This document shows positions 35,843 through 44,456 of a stretch of DNA of 64,000 nucleotides, piece after piece. Position 1 is the stretch's first letter, and each line of letters begins with the position of its first letter. Under the pieces are notes generated by a model, which had not been told where the DNA came from, made no database searches, and worked only from the letters and a program-made list of their open reading frames with translations. The DNA comes from AWTP1-13 sp963814055. Lineage in GTDB: Bacteria; Pseudomonadota; Alphaproteobacteria; Rhizobiales; Hyphomicrobiaceae. Where the stretch lies: the NCBI GenBank assembly GCA_963814055.1, contig CAWFBJ010000017.1, positions 434,001 through 498,000 of the forward strand, in the 5' to 3' direction. The translations under genes and the position numbers were made by a program.

Positions 35843-36559
35843 TTAGTCGGTTTGTTCCGCGTCGTCGCGCTCGAGCATGACCACGCCGTCCGGTCCCGCG
35901 ACGATGGCCGCGTCGGCGATGCCGAGGAACAGGCCGTTTTCGACCACGCCTGGGATCAGCTTGAGCGCTTCGTCGAGAGCCTCGGGCTCTTCGATGCGTC
36001 CGAAGGCGCAGTCGAGAATGAAATTGCCGCTGTCGGTCACGAACGGCTGGCCGTCGGCGCCCATCCGCTGCTTGATCTCGCCCCGGCAGCCGGCATCGGC
36101 CGCCAGCACCTCGATCATGTTGCGCGTGGCGCCGAACCCGAACCGTACGATCTCGACGGGGAGCGGAAACCGGCCCAGCGTTTCGACCTGCTTGGAGGCA
36201 TCGGCGATGACTACCATGCGCCCCGAGGCGGTGGCGACGATCTTCTCGATCAGCAGCGCTCCGCCGCCGCCCTTTATCAGACGCAGCTCGCTGTCGAGTT
36301 CGTCGGCGCCGTCGACGGTGATGTCCAGGAAGGGCTGCTGGTCAAGCGTGATGAGCGGAATGCCGAGCCGCTCGGCCTGCACCCGGGTCGCCTCGGAGGT
36401 CGGCACGCACCTGACCCTCAGGCCGGCCTTCACCTTCTGCCCCACGAGATCGACGAAGCGGGCGGCGGTTGAGCCGGTTCCGAGCCCCAAGGTCATGCCG
36501 TCTTCCACCAGCGTCAGCGCGCGTTCGGCTGCCTGCTGCTTCCAGTCATCGGCGGTCAT
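35843..36559 (-). CDS. rpiA: Ribose-5-phosphate isomerase A
   Basis: A 238-residue enzyme interconverting ribose 5-phosphate and ribulose 5-phosphate in the pentose phosphate pathway. Phosphate loop LGLGTGSTAARFVDLVG, active-site DGADELDSELRLIKGGGGAL (Asp and Lys) and the C-terminal GVVENGLFLGIADAAIVAGPDG. ATG 36559 has GGAG upstream. First gene of the rpiA-DUF2059-gor-SDR set; the palindromic family A element lies just before it. Confidence 0.93.
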   Translation of the reverse strand: MTADDWKQQAAERALTLVEDGMTLGLGTGSTAARFVDLVGQKVKAGLRVRCVPTSEATRVQAERLGIPLITLDQQPFLDITVDGADELDSELRLIKGGGGALLIEKIVATASGRMVVIADASKQVETLGRFPLPVEIVRFGFGATRNMIEVLAADAGCRGEIKQRMGADGQPFVTDSGNFILDCAFGRIEEPEALDEALKLIPGVVENGLFLGIADAAIVAGPDGVVMLERDDAEQTD

Positions 36560-36575
36560 ACGGTCTCCATCGGGA

Positions 36576-36690
36576 TTCCCTCTCCTCACTTTTCTGTGGG
36601 GAGAGGGTTAGGGTGAGGGGCAGAAGCTCGCGCCGACGTTTGGCCGCCCCTCACCCCGACCCTCTCCCCGTAAGAACGGGGAGAGGGAGT
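36576..36690. repeat. Long palindromic intergenic element, family A, copy 2
   Basis: CCCTCTCC...GTGGGGAGAGGG, TTAGGGTGAGGGGC with GCCCCTCACCCCGAC, and CCTCTCCCCG-TAAGAA-CGGGGAGAGG. Same architecture as the element at 4752-4874; the central 30 bases differ. It lies between gabD and rpiA on the same strand. Confidence 0.85.
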
Positions 36691-36692
36691 GG

Positions 36693-38135
36693 TTAAAGCC
36701 CGCCCATCAGCAGGTACTTGATTTCCAGGTATTCCTCGATGCCGTGGTGGGAGCCTTCGCGGCCGAGGCCCGACTGCTTGTAGCCGCCGAACGGGGCCAC
36801 CTCGCTGGAGATGATGCCTTCGTTGATGCCGATGATGCCGCATTCCAGCGCCTCGGCCACGCGCCAGACGCGGCCGACGTCGCGCGCGTAGAAATAGGCG
36901 GCGAGGCCGAAAGGCGTATCGTTGGCCTGCGCAATCACGTCAGCCTCGGTCTTGAACTTGAAGAGGGGAGCGACCGGCCCGAATGTTTCCTCCCGCGCCA
37001 CCAGCATCTCGGACGTGACGTTGCCGAGAATGGTGGGTTCGTAGAAGTTACCGCCGAGCGCATGCCGCTTGCCGCCGACAATCACGCTGGCGCCCTTCTT
37101 GAGCGCGTCGGCGATATGCTCGTCGACCTTTTCCGCGGCGGCCTTGTTGATCAGGGGACCGGTTGTCACACCTTCCTCCGTGCCGGCGCCTACTTTCATC
37201 TTTTTGACTTCCAGGGCGAGCTTTTCGGCGAAGGTGCCGTAGACGCCCTCCTGCACGTAGATGCGATTGGCGCATACGCATGTCTGACCGGCGTTGCGAT
37301 ACTTGGAGGCCATGGCGCCTTGCACCGCCTTGTCGAGGTCGGCGTCGTCGAACACGATGAAGGGCGCGTTGCCGCCGAGCTCCAGGCCCAGCTTCTTAAC
37401 GGTTGGCGCGCACTGCGCCATCAGCTTGGCGCCGATCTCGGTCGAGCCGGTGAAGGTGAGCATGCGCACGTCGGGATTGGACGTCAGCTCCTTGCCGATC
37501 ACGCTGGCCTTGCCGGTGATGACGTTGAACACGCCCTTGGGGATGCCGGCCTCCTCGGCCAGCGCCGCTAGCGCAAGTGCGGTGAGCGGCGTCTCCGAGG
37601 CGGGCTTCAACACCATGGTGCAGCCGACCGCCAGCGCCGGCCCGGCCTTGCGGGTGATCATGGCCGCCGGGAAATTCCAGGGCGTGATGGCTGCCACCAC
37701 GCCGACCGGCTGGCGGATCACGACGATACGGGCGTCGGACTTGAAGGTCGGAATGGTCTCGCCGTAGACGCGCTTGGCTTCCTCGGCGAAGAACTCGATG
37801 AACCCCGCGGCGTAGAGAATTTCGCCCTTGGCTTCGGCGAGCGGCTTGCCCTGCTCGTTGGTCAGCAGCAGCGCCAGCTCGTTCGCATTCTCGACGATGA
37901 GATCAAACCATTTGCGGATGCGCTTAGAGCGCTCTTTCGCCAGCATCTTCGACCAGCCTGGCAGGGCACGGCTGGCCGCCGCGATGGCATTGCGCGTTTC
38001 CGCCTCGCCGAACTCGGGCACCCGCGCCATGATGTCGCCGGTAGCCTTGTTGGTGACGGGCAGCGTCGGCTCGCCGATCCATTGGCCGTCGACGTAGCAT
38101 TTGTTCTTGGCAAGGGTGATGGTGGGCTTGTCCAT
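36693..38135 (-). CDS. gabD: NAD(P)-dependent succinate-semialdehyde dehydrogenase
   Basis: A 480-residue aldehyde dehydrogenase matching GabD, which oxidises succinate semialdehyde to succinate in GABA degradation. Seen: TPWNFPAAMITRKAGPALAVG, TFTGSTEIGAKLM, catalytic Glu in LGLELGGNAPFIVFDDADLD and catalytic Cys in YRNAGQTCVCANRIYVQ, plus GIIGINEGIISSEVAPFGG and KQSGLGREGSHHG at the C-terminus typical of GabD. ATG 38135 follows the weakly conserved leader codons. Confidence 0.92.
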   Translation of the reverse strand: MDKPTITLAKNKCYVDGQWIGEPTLPVTNKATGDIMARVPEFGEAETRNAIAAASRALPGWSKMLAKERSKRIRKWFDLIVENANELALLLTNEQGKPLAEAKGEILYAAGFIEFFAEEAKRVYGETIPTFKSDARIVVIRQPVGVVAAITPWNFPAAMITRKAGPALAVGCTMVLKPASETPLTALALAALAEEAGIPKGVFNVITGKASVIGKELTSNPDVRMLTFTGSTEIGAKLMAQCAPTVKKLGLELGGNAPFIVFDDADLDKAVQGAMASKYRNAGQTCVCANRIYVQEGVYGTFAEKLALEVKKMKVGAGTEEGVTTGPLINKAAAEKVDEHIADALKKGASVIVGGKRHALGGNFYEPTILGNVTSEMLVAREETFGPVAPLFKFKTEADVIAQANDTPFGLAAYFYARDVGRVWRVAEALECGIIGINEGIISSEVAPFGGYKQSGLGREGSHHGIEEYLEIKYLLMGGL

Positions 38136-38205
38136 AACGGCCTCCGTACGTTGCACCGCCCCGTCCTCTCAGAACCTTGTCTAGGCCCCCCGCGTTCCGC
38201 AGGCA

Positions 38206-38310
38206 AGGCGTGGTTCGACAAGCTCACCACGGGGTTGGAGCAAGCTTCTGATATCCGGACATCCGTGCAGCGCACCCGACCTCGTCCTGAGCCTGTCGAA
38301 GGGCGAGCCT
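38206..38310. repeat. Dispersed inverted repeat, family B, copy 3
   Basis: GTGGTTCGACAAGCTCACCAC and CGTCCTGAGCCTGTCGAAGG arms about 60 bases apart, in the gap between divergent gabD and gph. Confidence 0.75.
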
Positions 38311-38398
38311 CGCAAGGCAAGGCGGCACGTGCGAGCGTGGATGACAGCGGCATGAAAGACGAATAGTTTTCCGCGCCAGCCAGGAAACCCCGTGCCCC

Positions 38399-39085
38399 AT
38401 GCCCCTCGATCTCACGGACGCGACAATCGTTTTCGATCTTGACGGCACGCTGGTCGACACGGCGCCCGACCTGGCGGCCGCGACCAATCATGTGTTCGGC
38501 CAGATCGGCCTGGCACCTGTCGCGCCCCGGGACCTGCACCCGTTCATCAGCCGCGGCTCGCGCGTCATGATCGAGGAGGGGCTGCGCCTGCACGGCGTAA
38601 CCAAGTCCGAGGACGCGATCACAGAGCTGCACAAGCTGGTCCTTCCCTACTATGCGGAAAACGTGGCCGTGCTGAGCCGGCCGTTCGATGGCATCCCTGA
38701 ACTGCTCGATACTCTCTCGCAATCGGGTGCGCGGCTCGCCGTATGCACCAACAAATTCGAGGCGCTGTCGAAGGCGCTGCTGCAGCAACTCGGCGTGGAC
38801 CATCGTTTTGCTGTCATCGCCGGCCGCGACACCTTCGATGTGTTCAAGCCCGCGCCCGGCCATTTGATCCGCACCATCGAGATGGCCGGCGGTCGGCCGG
38901 ATCGCGCGGTGATGGTGGGGGACAGCGAGGTGGATATCGCGACCGCCGCGGCGGCGGGCGTGCCTTCGATCGGCGTGACGTTCGGCTATACGCCGCGGCC
39001 GATCGGCGAGTTCAACCCCGGCGCCGTCATCGACCACTACCGCGAGTTCCTGCCGGCCCTGGCGAAAGTGCTGCCGCAGCGCTGA
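38399..39085 (+). CDS. gph: Phosphoglycolate phosphatase-like HAD hydrolase
   Basis: A 228-residue HAD-superfamily phosphatase. Nucleophile motif IVFDLDGTLVDTAPDLAAA, second motif LAVCTNKFE, Lys in DVFKPAPGHLI and acidic motif MVGDSEVDIATAAAAGVP. The size and the DTAPDL context match Gph, which removes 2-phosphoglycolate. Other small phosphorylated acids are possible substrates. Start ATG 38399 follows AGGAAA. Confidence 0.85.
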   Translation: MPLDLTDATIVFDLDGTLVDTAPDLAAATNHVFGQIGLAPVAPRDLHPFISRGSRVMIEEGLRLHGVTKSEDAITELHKLVLPYYAENVAVLSRPFDGIPELLDTLSQSGARLAVCTNKFEALSKALLQQLGVDHRFAVIAGRDTFDVFKPAPGHLIRTIEMAGGRPDRAVMVGDSEVDIATAAAAGVPSIGVTFGYTPRPIGEFNPGAVIDHYREFLPALAKVLPQR

Positions 39086-39146
39086 GGCAAGCACGGTGCG
39101 CGGATAGCCCCCGAGTACGCGCTCAATCTTCCCAAGCAACTCATTC

Positions 39147-39305
39147 GCCCTCGTCCTGAGCTTCGTCGAAGGACGATGGCGCACGGCAAGCCGTGGTTCG
39201 ACGGGCTCACCACGGAGGCGGCGCAAGCTCAAGGTCACATAACCCGACCGGGCAACGCATGCAGCGCACGCCACCTCGTCCTGAGCGTGTCGAAGGACGG
39301 TCGCG
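39147..39305. repeat. Dispersed inverted repeat, family B, copy 4 (compound)
   Basis: CGTCCTGAGCTTCGTCGAAG, GTGGTTCGACGGGCTCACCAC and CGTCCTGAGCGTGTCGAAGG: one complete palindromic pair plus an extra direct arm. It fills most of the 300-bp gap between gph and the EamA gene; nothing else is seen there. Confidence 0.75.
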
Positions 39306-39384
39306 CGCATCAAACCGGAATCGGGTGGACGTGCGACCCGGCCGCGCCTATCAAGCCGCTCCTCTATCCTACGAGCCCCCTTCC

Positions 39385-40284
39385 ATGCGCGCCCAAGACT
39401 GGCTCCTGCTCGTGCTCCTGTCCGTGCTCTGGGGCGCGACGTTCTTCTTTATCGCCATCGCCGGCCCGGAAGTACCGCCGTTTACCCTTGTACTGGCCCG
39501 CGTCGGGATTGCGGCGCTGGTGCTGGTTCCGCTGGTTTACATCATGGGGCATCGCCTGCCGTCGGGCCGCGCTGCCTGGCAATTGTTCATCGTGCAATCG
39601 ATCATCAATAACGTGATCCCCTTTACGCTGATGGTGTACGGCCAGCAGCGCATCGCCAGCGGTCTTGCTGCGGTTCTCAATGCCACGACGCCGCTGTTCA
39701 CGCTGATGGTCGCGCGGTTATTCGCCGGCGAGGCGCTGACGCCGAGCAAGGTGTTGGGCGTACTCCTTGGAGCCGGCGGGGTTGCTGTGCTGATGGGACC
39801 CGAAGCCTTGACGGCGAATGCTTCCAGCGTGATCGGTATGCTCTGCATTCTAGGCGGCACGCTGTCCTACGCGTTCTCGGCACTATGGATGCGCCGGCTC
39901 CGGCACATTCCGCCGCTGGTATCGTCGGCTGCGCAGCTCACGTGCTCGACTGTGCTGCTGCTGCCGATGGCTGCGTTCCTCGATCGCTTCTGGCTGCTCG
40001 CCGCGCCAAGCGCCGCCGCACTGCTCGCCGTGCTCGGCCTTGCCCTGTTCTCGACGGCCCTCGCCTACATCGTGTTCTTCAAGATCAGCGCCAGTGCAGG
40101 TCCGAGCAACGTCATGCTGGTGACGCTGCTGATACCGGTCACAGCCACGGCGCTTGGTGTGCTGGTCCTCGACGAGACGTTGACCATTTACCAGATTGCA
40201 GGCGCTCTGATTATCGCTTCGGGCCTGATCGTGATCGACGGACGGCTGTTGGCCCGTTTCCGGCGCGAGGCGAAGGCTGTGTAG
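39385..40284 (+). CDS. EamA/DMT family transporter
   Basis: A 299-residue ten-helix drug/metabolite transporter made of two EamA repeats: SVLWGATFFFIAIAGPEVPP in the first, LGGTLSYAFSALWMRRL in the second, and the end motif LDETLTIYQIAGALIIASGLIVIDG. Such proteins export amino acids, nucleotides or other metabolites; the solute is unknown. ATG 39385 is the first codon giving a normal N-terminus; the preceding frame is repeat sequence. A paralogue, frameshifted, lies at 41595. Confidence 0.9.
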   Translation: MRAQDWLLLVLLSVLWGATFFFIAIAGPEVPPFTLVLARVGIAALVLVPLVYIMGHRLPSGRAAWQLFIVQSIINNVIPFTLMVYGQQRIASGLAAVLNATTPLFTLMVARLFAGEALTPSKVLGVLLGAGGVAVLMGPEALTANASSVIGMLCILGGTLSYAFSALWMRRLRHIPPLVSSAAQLTCSTVLLLPMAAFLDRFWLLAAPSAAALLAVLGLALFSTALAYIVFFKISASAGPSNVMLVTLLIPVTATALGVLVLDETLTIYQIAGALIIASGLIVIDGRLLARFRREAKAV

Positions 40285-40376
40285 GTTGGATCAAGCGAAG
40301 CGCGGACCCAACAACCCTGAAAGAGGCATGAGTTTGCGTTGGGTCATCGCCAACGCCCGACCCAGCCTATGCGCCC
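40283..40376. repeat. REP-like inverted pair
   Basis: TAGGTTGGATCAAGCG...GACCCAAC and, in opposite orientation, GTTGGGTCATCGCC...GACCCAGCCTA. The right end overlaps the stop codon of the threonine aldolase gene. It lies between two convergent genes, where it may serve as a bidirectional transcript end. Confidence 0.6.
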
Positions 40377-41398
40377 GCGGCAGCCGCCAGATCCGCAGCA
40401 AAGCGATCGACCGTCTCCGGCGCCGTGTCCCAGGCGCACATCAGGCGGCAGCCGGTTGGCCCCCATGCGTAGAAGCGCCAGCCCTTGCGGCGCAACCGGT
40501 CCTGCACCGCGCTGCCGAGCTCCACGAAAACCCCGTTGCTCTCGACCGGCGCCATCAGCCGCACGCCCTCGACGTTGGTGATATGTGCCGCCAGCCGCTG
40601 CGCCATGGCGTTGGCGTGGCGGGCGTTGGCGAGCCACACATCGCCTTTCAGGAGGCCGACCCAAGGAGCCGTCACGAGGCGCATTTTGGAGTTGAGCTGG
40701 CCGGCCTGCTTCACGCGCCACTCGAATTCCTGTGCCAGAGCTTTGTCGAACAACAGAACCGCCTCGCCCGCCGCCAGGCCGTTCTTGACGCCGCCGAAGC
40801 TCAGTACGTCGACGCCGGCGCGCCAGGACAGATCGGCAGGGCTGCAACCGAGTGCCGCGACTGCGTTGGCGAAGCGTGCGCCGTCCATGTGCACCGTGAG
40901 GCCGTGGCGGCGTGCCGCCTCGGTGAGACCGCGCACCTCGTCCAACGTATAGACCGTGCCCATCTCGGTGGCCTGAGTGACCGACAACGCGCGCGGCTTG
41001 ACGCTATGGAGGCCGCGGCCGCCGGTTGCCAGCGCCTCAACAGCCTCGGGTGTAATCTTGGCCAGCGGGGTGTCCGCCGTAAGAATCGCCGCGCCGCCGG
41101 CGAAGAAACCGGCGGCTCCTGCTTCGTCGGTTGCGATGTGGCTTTCCGCATGCGCAATCACCGCATGATAGGGGCGGCAGATATGGGCGAGCGCCAGCGC
41201 ATTCGCCGCCGTGCCGCTGAAGACGAAGAACACCTGGGCGTCGGTCTCGAACAGCGCCCGCATCCTGTCGCAGGCTCGCCCGGTCCAGGCGTCGTCGCCG
41301 TAGCCCGTGACGTGGCCCTCGCCGTTTGCCCGCAGCAGGGCGTCCAGCGCTTGGGGGCACAGTCCGGCGTTGTTGTCGGAGGCGAATTGCTGTGACAT
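40367..41398 (-). CDS. ltaE: Low-specificity threonine aldolase family protein
   Basis: A 343-residue PLP enzyme that cleaves threonine or allo-threonine to glycine and acetaldehyde. Seen: FASDNNAGLCPQALDALL, FVFSGTAANALALAH, GLTVHMDGARFANAVAALG with the PLP-binding Asp, and the Schiff-base Lys in DVLSFGGVKNGLAAGEAV. Length and motifs fit the bacterial LtaE/beta-eliminating lyase group. Single-gene unit. Confidence 0.9.
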   Translation of the reverse strand: MSQQFASDNNAGLCPQALDALLRANGEGHVTGYGDDAWTGRACDRMRALFETDAQVFFVFSGTAANALALAHICRPYHAVIAHAESHIATDEAGAAGFFAGGAAILTADTPLAKITPEAVEALATGGRGLHSVKPRALSVTQATEMGTVYTLDEVRGLTEAARRHGLTVHMDGARFANAVAALGCSPADLSWRAGVDVLSFGGVKNGLAAGEAVLLFDKALAQEFEWRVKQAGQLNSKMRLVTAPWVGLLKGDVWLANARHANAMAQRLAAHITNVEGVRLMAPVESNGVFVELGSAVQDRLRRKGWRFYAWGPTGCRLMCAWDTAPETVDRFAADLAAAAGA

Positions 41399-41474
41399 GC
41401 AAGCGACCTGCGTGGTGGAAACGGCTCGGCAAGATACCGGTGGATTGGCTGCCGGTCACCCATCTCAAGCTTCA

Positions 41475-41548
41475 CCCCAGTGGTGAGCTTGTCGAACCAC
41501 GGCTTGGTGTGCGCCTCCGTCCTTCGACAGGCTCAGGACGGGGTTGCA
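41475..41548. repeat. Dispersed inverted repeat, family B, copy 5
   Basis: GTGGTGAGCTTGTCGAACCAC and CGTCCTTCGACAGGCTCAGG, arms 25 bases apart, upstream of the second EamA gene. Confidence 0.75.
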
Positions 41549-41594
41549 GACCCGCAGTTGCACCGCGTGCGCAGATCGGCGAAACATGCGCGCC

Positions 41595-42534
41595 ATGCAG
41601 GAACAACCAGGGACAATCGCCAAACCGCCGCTGCGACTGGGTGCCGTCGAGTGGGGACTGATCGGCTTGCAGTCGATGCTGTGGGGCAGCTCGTACTTCT
41701 TCATCGCGATCGCCCAGCCCGAGATGCCAGCCCTGACGATCACGGCACTGCGCACAATCCCGGCCTCGGCGGCGCTTATTCTCATCGTGCTGTCGCTAGG
41801 CTACCGCATGCCGGCGACGCTTGCGGAATGGCGCCTGTTCATTCTCTTTGCCGCATTCAACAGCGTCGTTCCCTTCCTCCTCATCGTCTGGGGCCAGGCG
41901 CGCGCCACTGGCGGCATGGCCGCCATTCTCAATGCTTCGGCGCCGCTGTTCGGCATCTTCCTGGCGCACATGCTGACCCAGGACGAAAAGTTGTCGTGGA
42001 ACAAGCTGGCCGGAATCGTGGTCGGGATCGTCGGGGTCGGTATTCTGGTCGGGTACGATTTCGCCGTCGGGTTCGAGTGCCGACGTGCTGGCCCGGCTTG
42101 CGTTGCTCACGGCCCCGCTGCTTTATGTGTGCGCCAACATTTTTGCCCGGACCAAACTCGGTCACTATCCGCCGTTCGTGGTGGCCATGATGCAGATGGT
42201 AGGTGCCGTGTTTGTCGCCTTTCCGCTCGCCATCGCCATCGATCAGCCGTGGACGCTGCCGATGCCTTCGCTGAAAGTCGTGGGCGCGATCGTGGGCATG
42301 GGGCTGTTCGGCTCCGCGCTGGCCTCGCTGTGCCACTTCACGGTGCTGCAGCGCGCGGGCTCCACCAACGCCCTGCTCGTGACGCTGATCATGCCGCTGA
42401 CCCCGATCCTGCTCGGCGGCATCTTCCTGGGCGACCGGCTGACGCCGCGGGACATGGTGGGCGCCCTGGTCATCGCCACGGCGCTCATCATCATCGACGG
42501 GCGCGTCTTCAGGCGGGGCAGAAGAGCGGGTTGA
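41595..42534 (+). pseudogene. EamA/DMT family transporter, apparent +1 frameshift
   Basis: A second ten-helix EamA transporter (LQSMLWGSSYFFIAIAQPEMPA; AILNASAPLFGIFLAHML; second half LLTAPLLYVCANIFARTKLG and GRVFRRGRRAG). The frame breaks at the GGG run 42069-42071. With one G removed, VGYDFAVG joins SSADVLARLALLTAPLLYV, giving a normal 312-residue protein (span 3n+1). Both halves are well preserved, so the shift is recent or an error. ATG 41595 or 41586 is the start. It is a paralogue of the gene at 39385. Confidence 0.85.
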
Positions 42535-42761
42535 CGTGCAGGGGCATGGTGGCCCAGGCGTGAAACGATACACCTGCCCAGGCATGATTGCGGGGACCCC
42601 GAGTTCGTCTGCGGGTCACTGGCGAGCGAGACCCTGTATTTCCGAACGGCCACGCCTTAGGCGCCGCATAGCTGCCAGGGCCATGCCCACGCTGGAGCTG
42701 GAAACTTACCCCGTTGGTGAGCCTCGCAAAAAGCCATTGGCAAGGCGGCCTGGATCATTTA

Positions 42762-42778
42762 TTGACTAAAATAGTCAA
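42762..42778. promoter_or_regulatory. Perfect dyad TTGACTA-AAA-TAGTCAA upstream of irr-like gene
   Basis: Seven-bp arms around AAA, 34 bases before the Irr-like start. Fur-superfamily operators are AT-rich dyads of this size, so autoregulation is plausible. The half-site differs from the classical Irr iron control element (TTTAGAA...TTCTAAA). Confidence 0.5.
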
Positions 42779-42812
42779 CATTGACCTGCAGCCGGCTGAA
42801 CAGATCGATACC

Positions 42813-43258
42813 ATGCACCATACTCATGATTGCTCCGTGCCTACTGTCCGCTCTCCGGCCGAAGCGTCGTTGTTTCTCCAGAGCGCAGGATTGCGTCCGA
42901 CGCGGCAGCGCCAGGCCCTTGCCCTCAGCTTGTTCGGCAGCGGCGAAGGCCGGCACGTCACCGCGGAAGAGCTCCACGTCGAGGCGCGCGCAGCGGGACA
43001 TCGCATTTCACTGGCGACGATCTACAACACATTGCACAGTTTCGCGTCGGCTGGCCTCGTGCGCGAGATCGCCTTCGGCGGTGCCAAGCGCTACTTCGAT
43101 ACCAACACCAGCAACCACAATCATTTCCACATCGCCCGCGACGGCGTGCTGATGGACATCGATGCCGCCGCAGTGCGCGTCGACGGCCTGCCGACCCCGC
43201 CGCCCGGCATGCGCATCGCCATGTTGACGTGGTCGTGCACCTGGAACCGGCTGAGTAG
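42813..43258 (+). pseudogene. irr: Irr-like Fur-family iron/heme response regulator, apparent -1 frameshift near 3' end
   Basis: A Fur-superfamily regulator closest to Irr of Rhizobiales, which represses heme synthesis and iron-use genes under iron limitation. Seen: MLQSAGLRPTRQR-like LFLQSAGLRPTRQRQALAL, AEELHVEARAAGHRISLATIYNTLHSFASAGLV, and the Irr-type metal/heme region FDTNTSNHNHFHIARDGVLMDID. At about 43225 the frame slips: the expected ending VDVVVHLEPAE-stop lies in another frame (span 3n+2, one base missing). Unshifted, translation would run to 43538 over the next gene. The Irr HRM heme-binding GCPWH motif is not present; only the His-rich site is. Confidence 0.75.
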
Positions 43259-43336
43259 CCGCCGAGCTGTTTCCAGGCCGTACTGGTACGCCCCCAGAGA
43301 TTTGCGCTACCCTGCTGTCAGCCGGGAGGATGGCGC

Positions 43337-44443
43337 ATGCGGATTATCGACGTTCGGGCGCATCACGTCCGCATCCCCTATGATGCGGGCGTTGCAAGTT
43401 TCATACAGGGGGCCTCGGCGATCTCGGCGATTGAGATCGTGCTGGTCGAGGTATCGACCGACTCGGGGCCCACGGGCTGGGGGGATGCATTCAGCTATGT
43501 GTGTCCAAGGACGACCCTCTCTGCCATCAATGAGATGATCGCCCCGCAGGCGCGCGGCCTCGAGGTGCCCGACGCTGCCGGCATTCCGGCGTTCGTGGAT
43601 CGCATCCAGCGCAACCTGCATCTGTTCGGCCGCTACGGCATCACAATGTTTGCGATCTCGGCGCTGGACATCGCCTTGTGGGACCTTGCAGCCAAAGCGA
43701 AGGGCGAGCCGCTGCACCGCCTGATCGGGAACCGCAAGCGGACGCGCATCCCGGCCTACGCGAGCCTGCTTCGTATCGGAGACCCCGCACTCGTGGCCAA
43801 GGAATGTGAAGCCGTGGTGCAGCGAGGCTTCGAGGCGGTCAAACTGCATGAGACGACCGTGCCTGCTGTCATCGCGGCGCGGCAGGCCATAGGCGCCGGA
43901 ATTCCCCTCATGGTCGACATGAACTGCCCGATGACCGGCACGGAAGCGATTGCGTTTGCCCGAGCCTGTCGAAGTGCGGCGCCATTGTTTCTCGAGGAGC
44001 CCGTCTGGCCGCCGGAGGATTTCAAGACGCTTGCGGAAGTCCGTGAGAAGGGCGGGCTTGCGATCGCAGCCGGAGAGAATGCCTGCACCGTCCATCAATT
44101 TCGCCAGATGATGAGCGAGGGCGCGGTGACCTACGCTCAGCCTTCGGTCACCAAGGTCGGGGGCATCACCGAGTACCTGAAAGTTGCCGCGCTGGCCGAC
44201 GAAATGGGTGTCCGGCTCGCACCGCATTCCCCCTATTTCGGGCCGGGCTTCCTCGCCACGTTGCAGCTCATGTCGCTGCGGGACGACGGCACGTTCATCG
44301 AGGTGTTCTACATGCGGCGAGCGGCGTGCCTGTGGGGCGGCCGCATCGATGTCGACGCGAACGGCACTGTTGCGGTACCCGATGGGCCGGGGCTCGGCTA
44401 TGAGCCGGACCGGGACGTCATGGAGCGCTACCGGGTGGTCTGA
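43337..44443 (+). CDS. Enolase-superfamily enzyme (mandelate racemase / muconate lactonizing type)
   Basis: A 368-residue enzyme abstracting the alpha-proton of a carboxylate. Capping domain MRIIDVRAHHVRIPYDAG..., then the barrel: metal ligands Asp in LMVDMNCPM, Glu in FLEEPVWPP and Glu in AIAAGENACT; catalytic Lys in FEAVKLHET; His in VRLAPHSPYFGPGFLA. The lone Lys (usually KxK) and the PHSPYFGPG context point to the mandelate-racemase subgroup that uses a His/Asp dyad. Substrate unknown. ATG 43337 is preceded by GGGAGGATGGC. A small mobile cassette has inserted five bases after its stop. Confidence 0.88.
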   Translation: MRIIDVRAHHVRIPYDAGVASFIQGASAISAIEIVLVEVSTDSGPTGWGDAFSYVCPRTTLSAINEMIAPQARGLEVPDAAGIPAFVDRIQRNLHLFGRYGITMFAISALDIALWDLAAKAKGEPLHRLIGNRKRTRIPAYASLLRIGDPALVAKECEAVVQRGFEAVKLHETTVPAVIAARQAIGAGIPLMVDMNCPMTGTEAIAFARACRSAAPLFLEEPVWPPEDFKTLAEVREKGGLAIAAGENACTVHQFRQMMSEGAVTYAQPSVTKVGGITEYLKVAALADEMGVRLAPHSPYFGPGFLATLQLMSLRDDGTFIEVFYMRRAACLWGGRIDVDANGTVAVPDGPGLGYEPDRDVMERYRVV

Positions 44444-44456
44444 CGCCAGATTAACC

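Noticed and set aside
43958..43975. GAGCCTGTCGAAG inside the enolase-superfamily gene, identical to the family B core
   Set aside because: A single arm only, in an alignable coding region; probably chance or an old scar, not a repeat copy.
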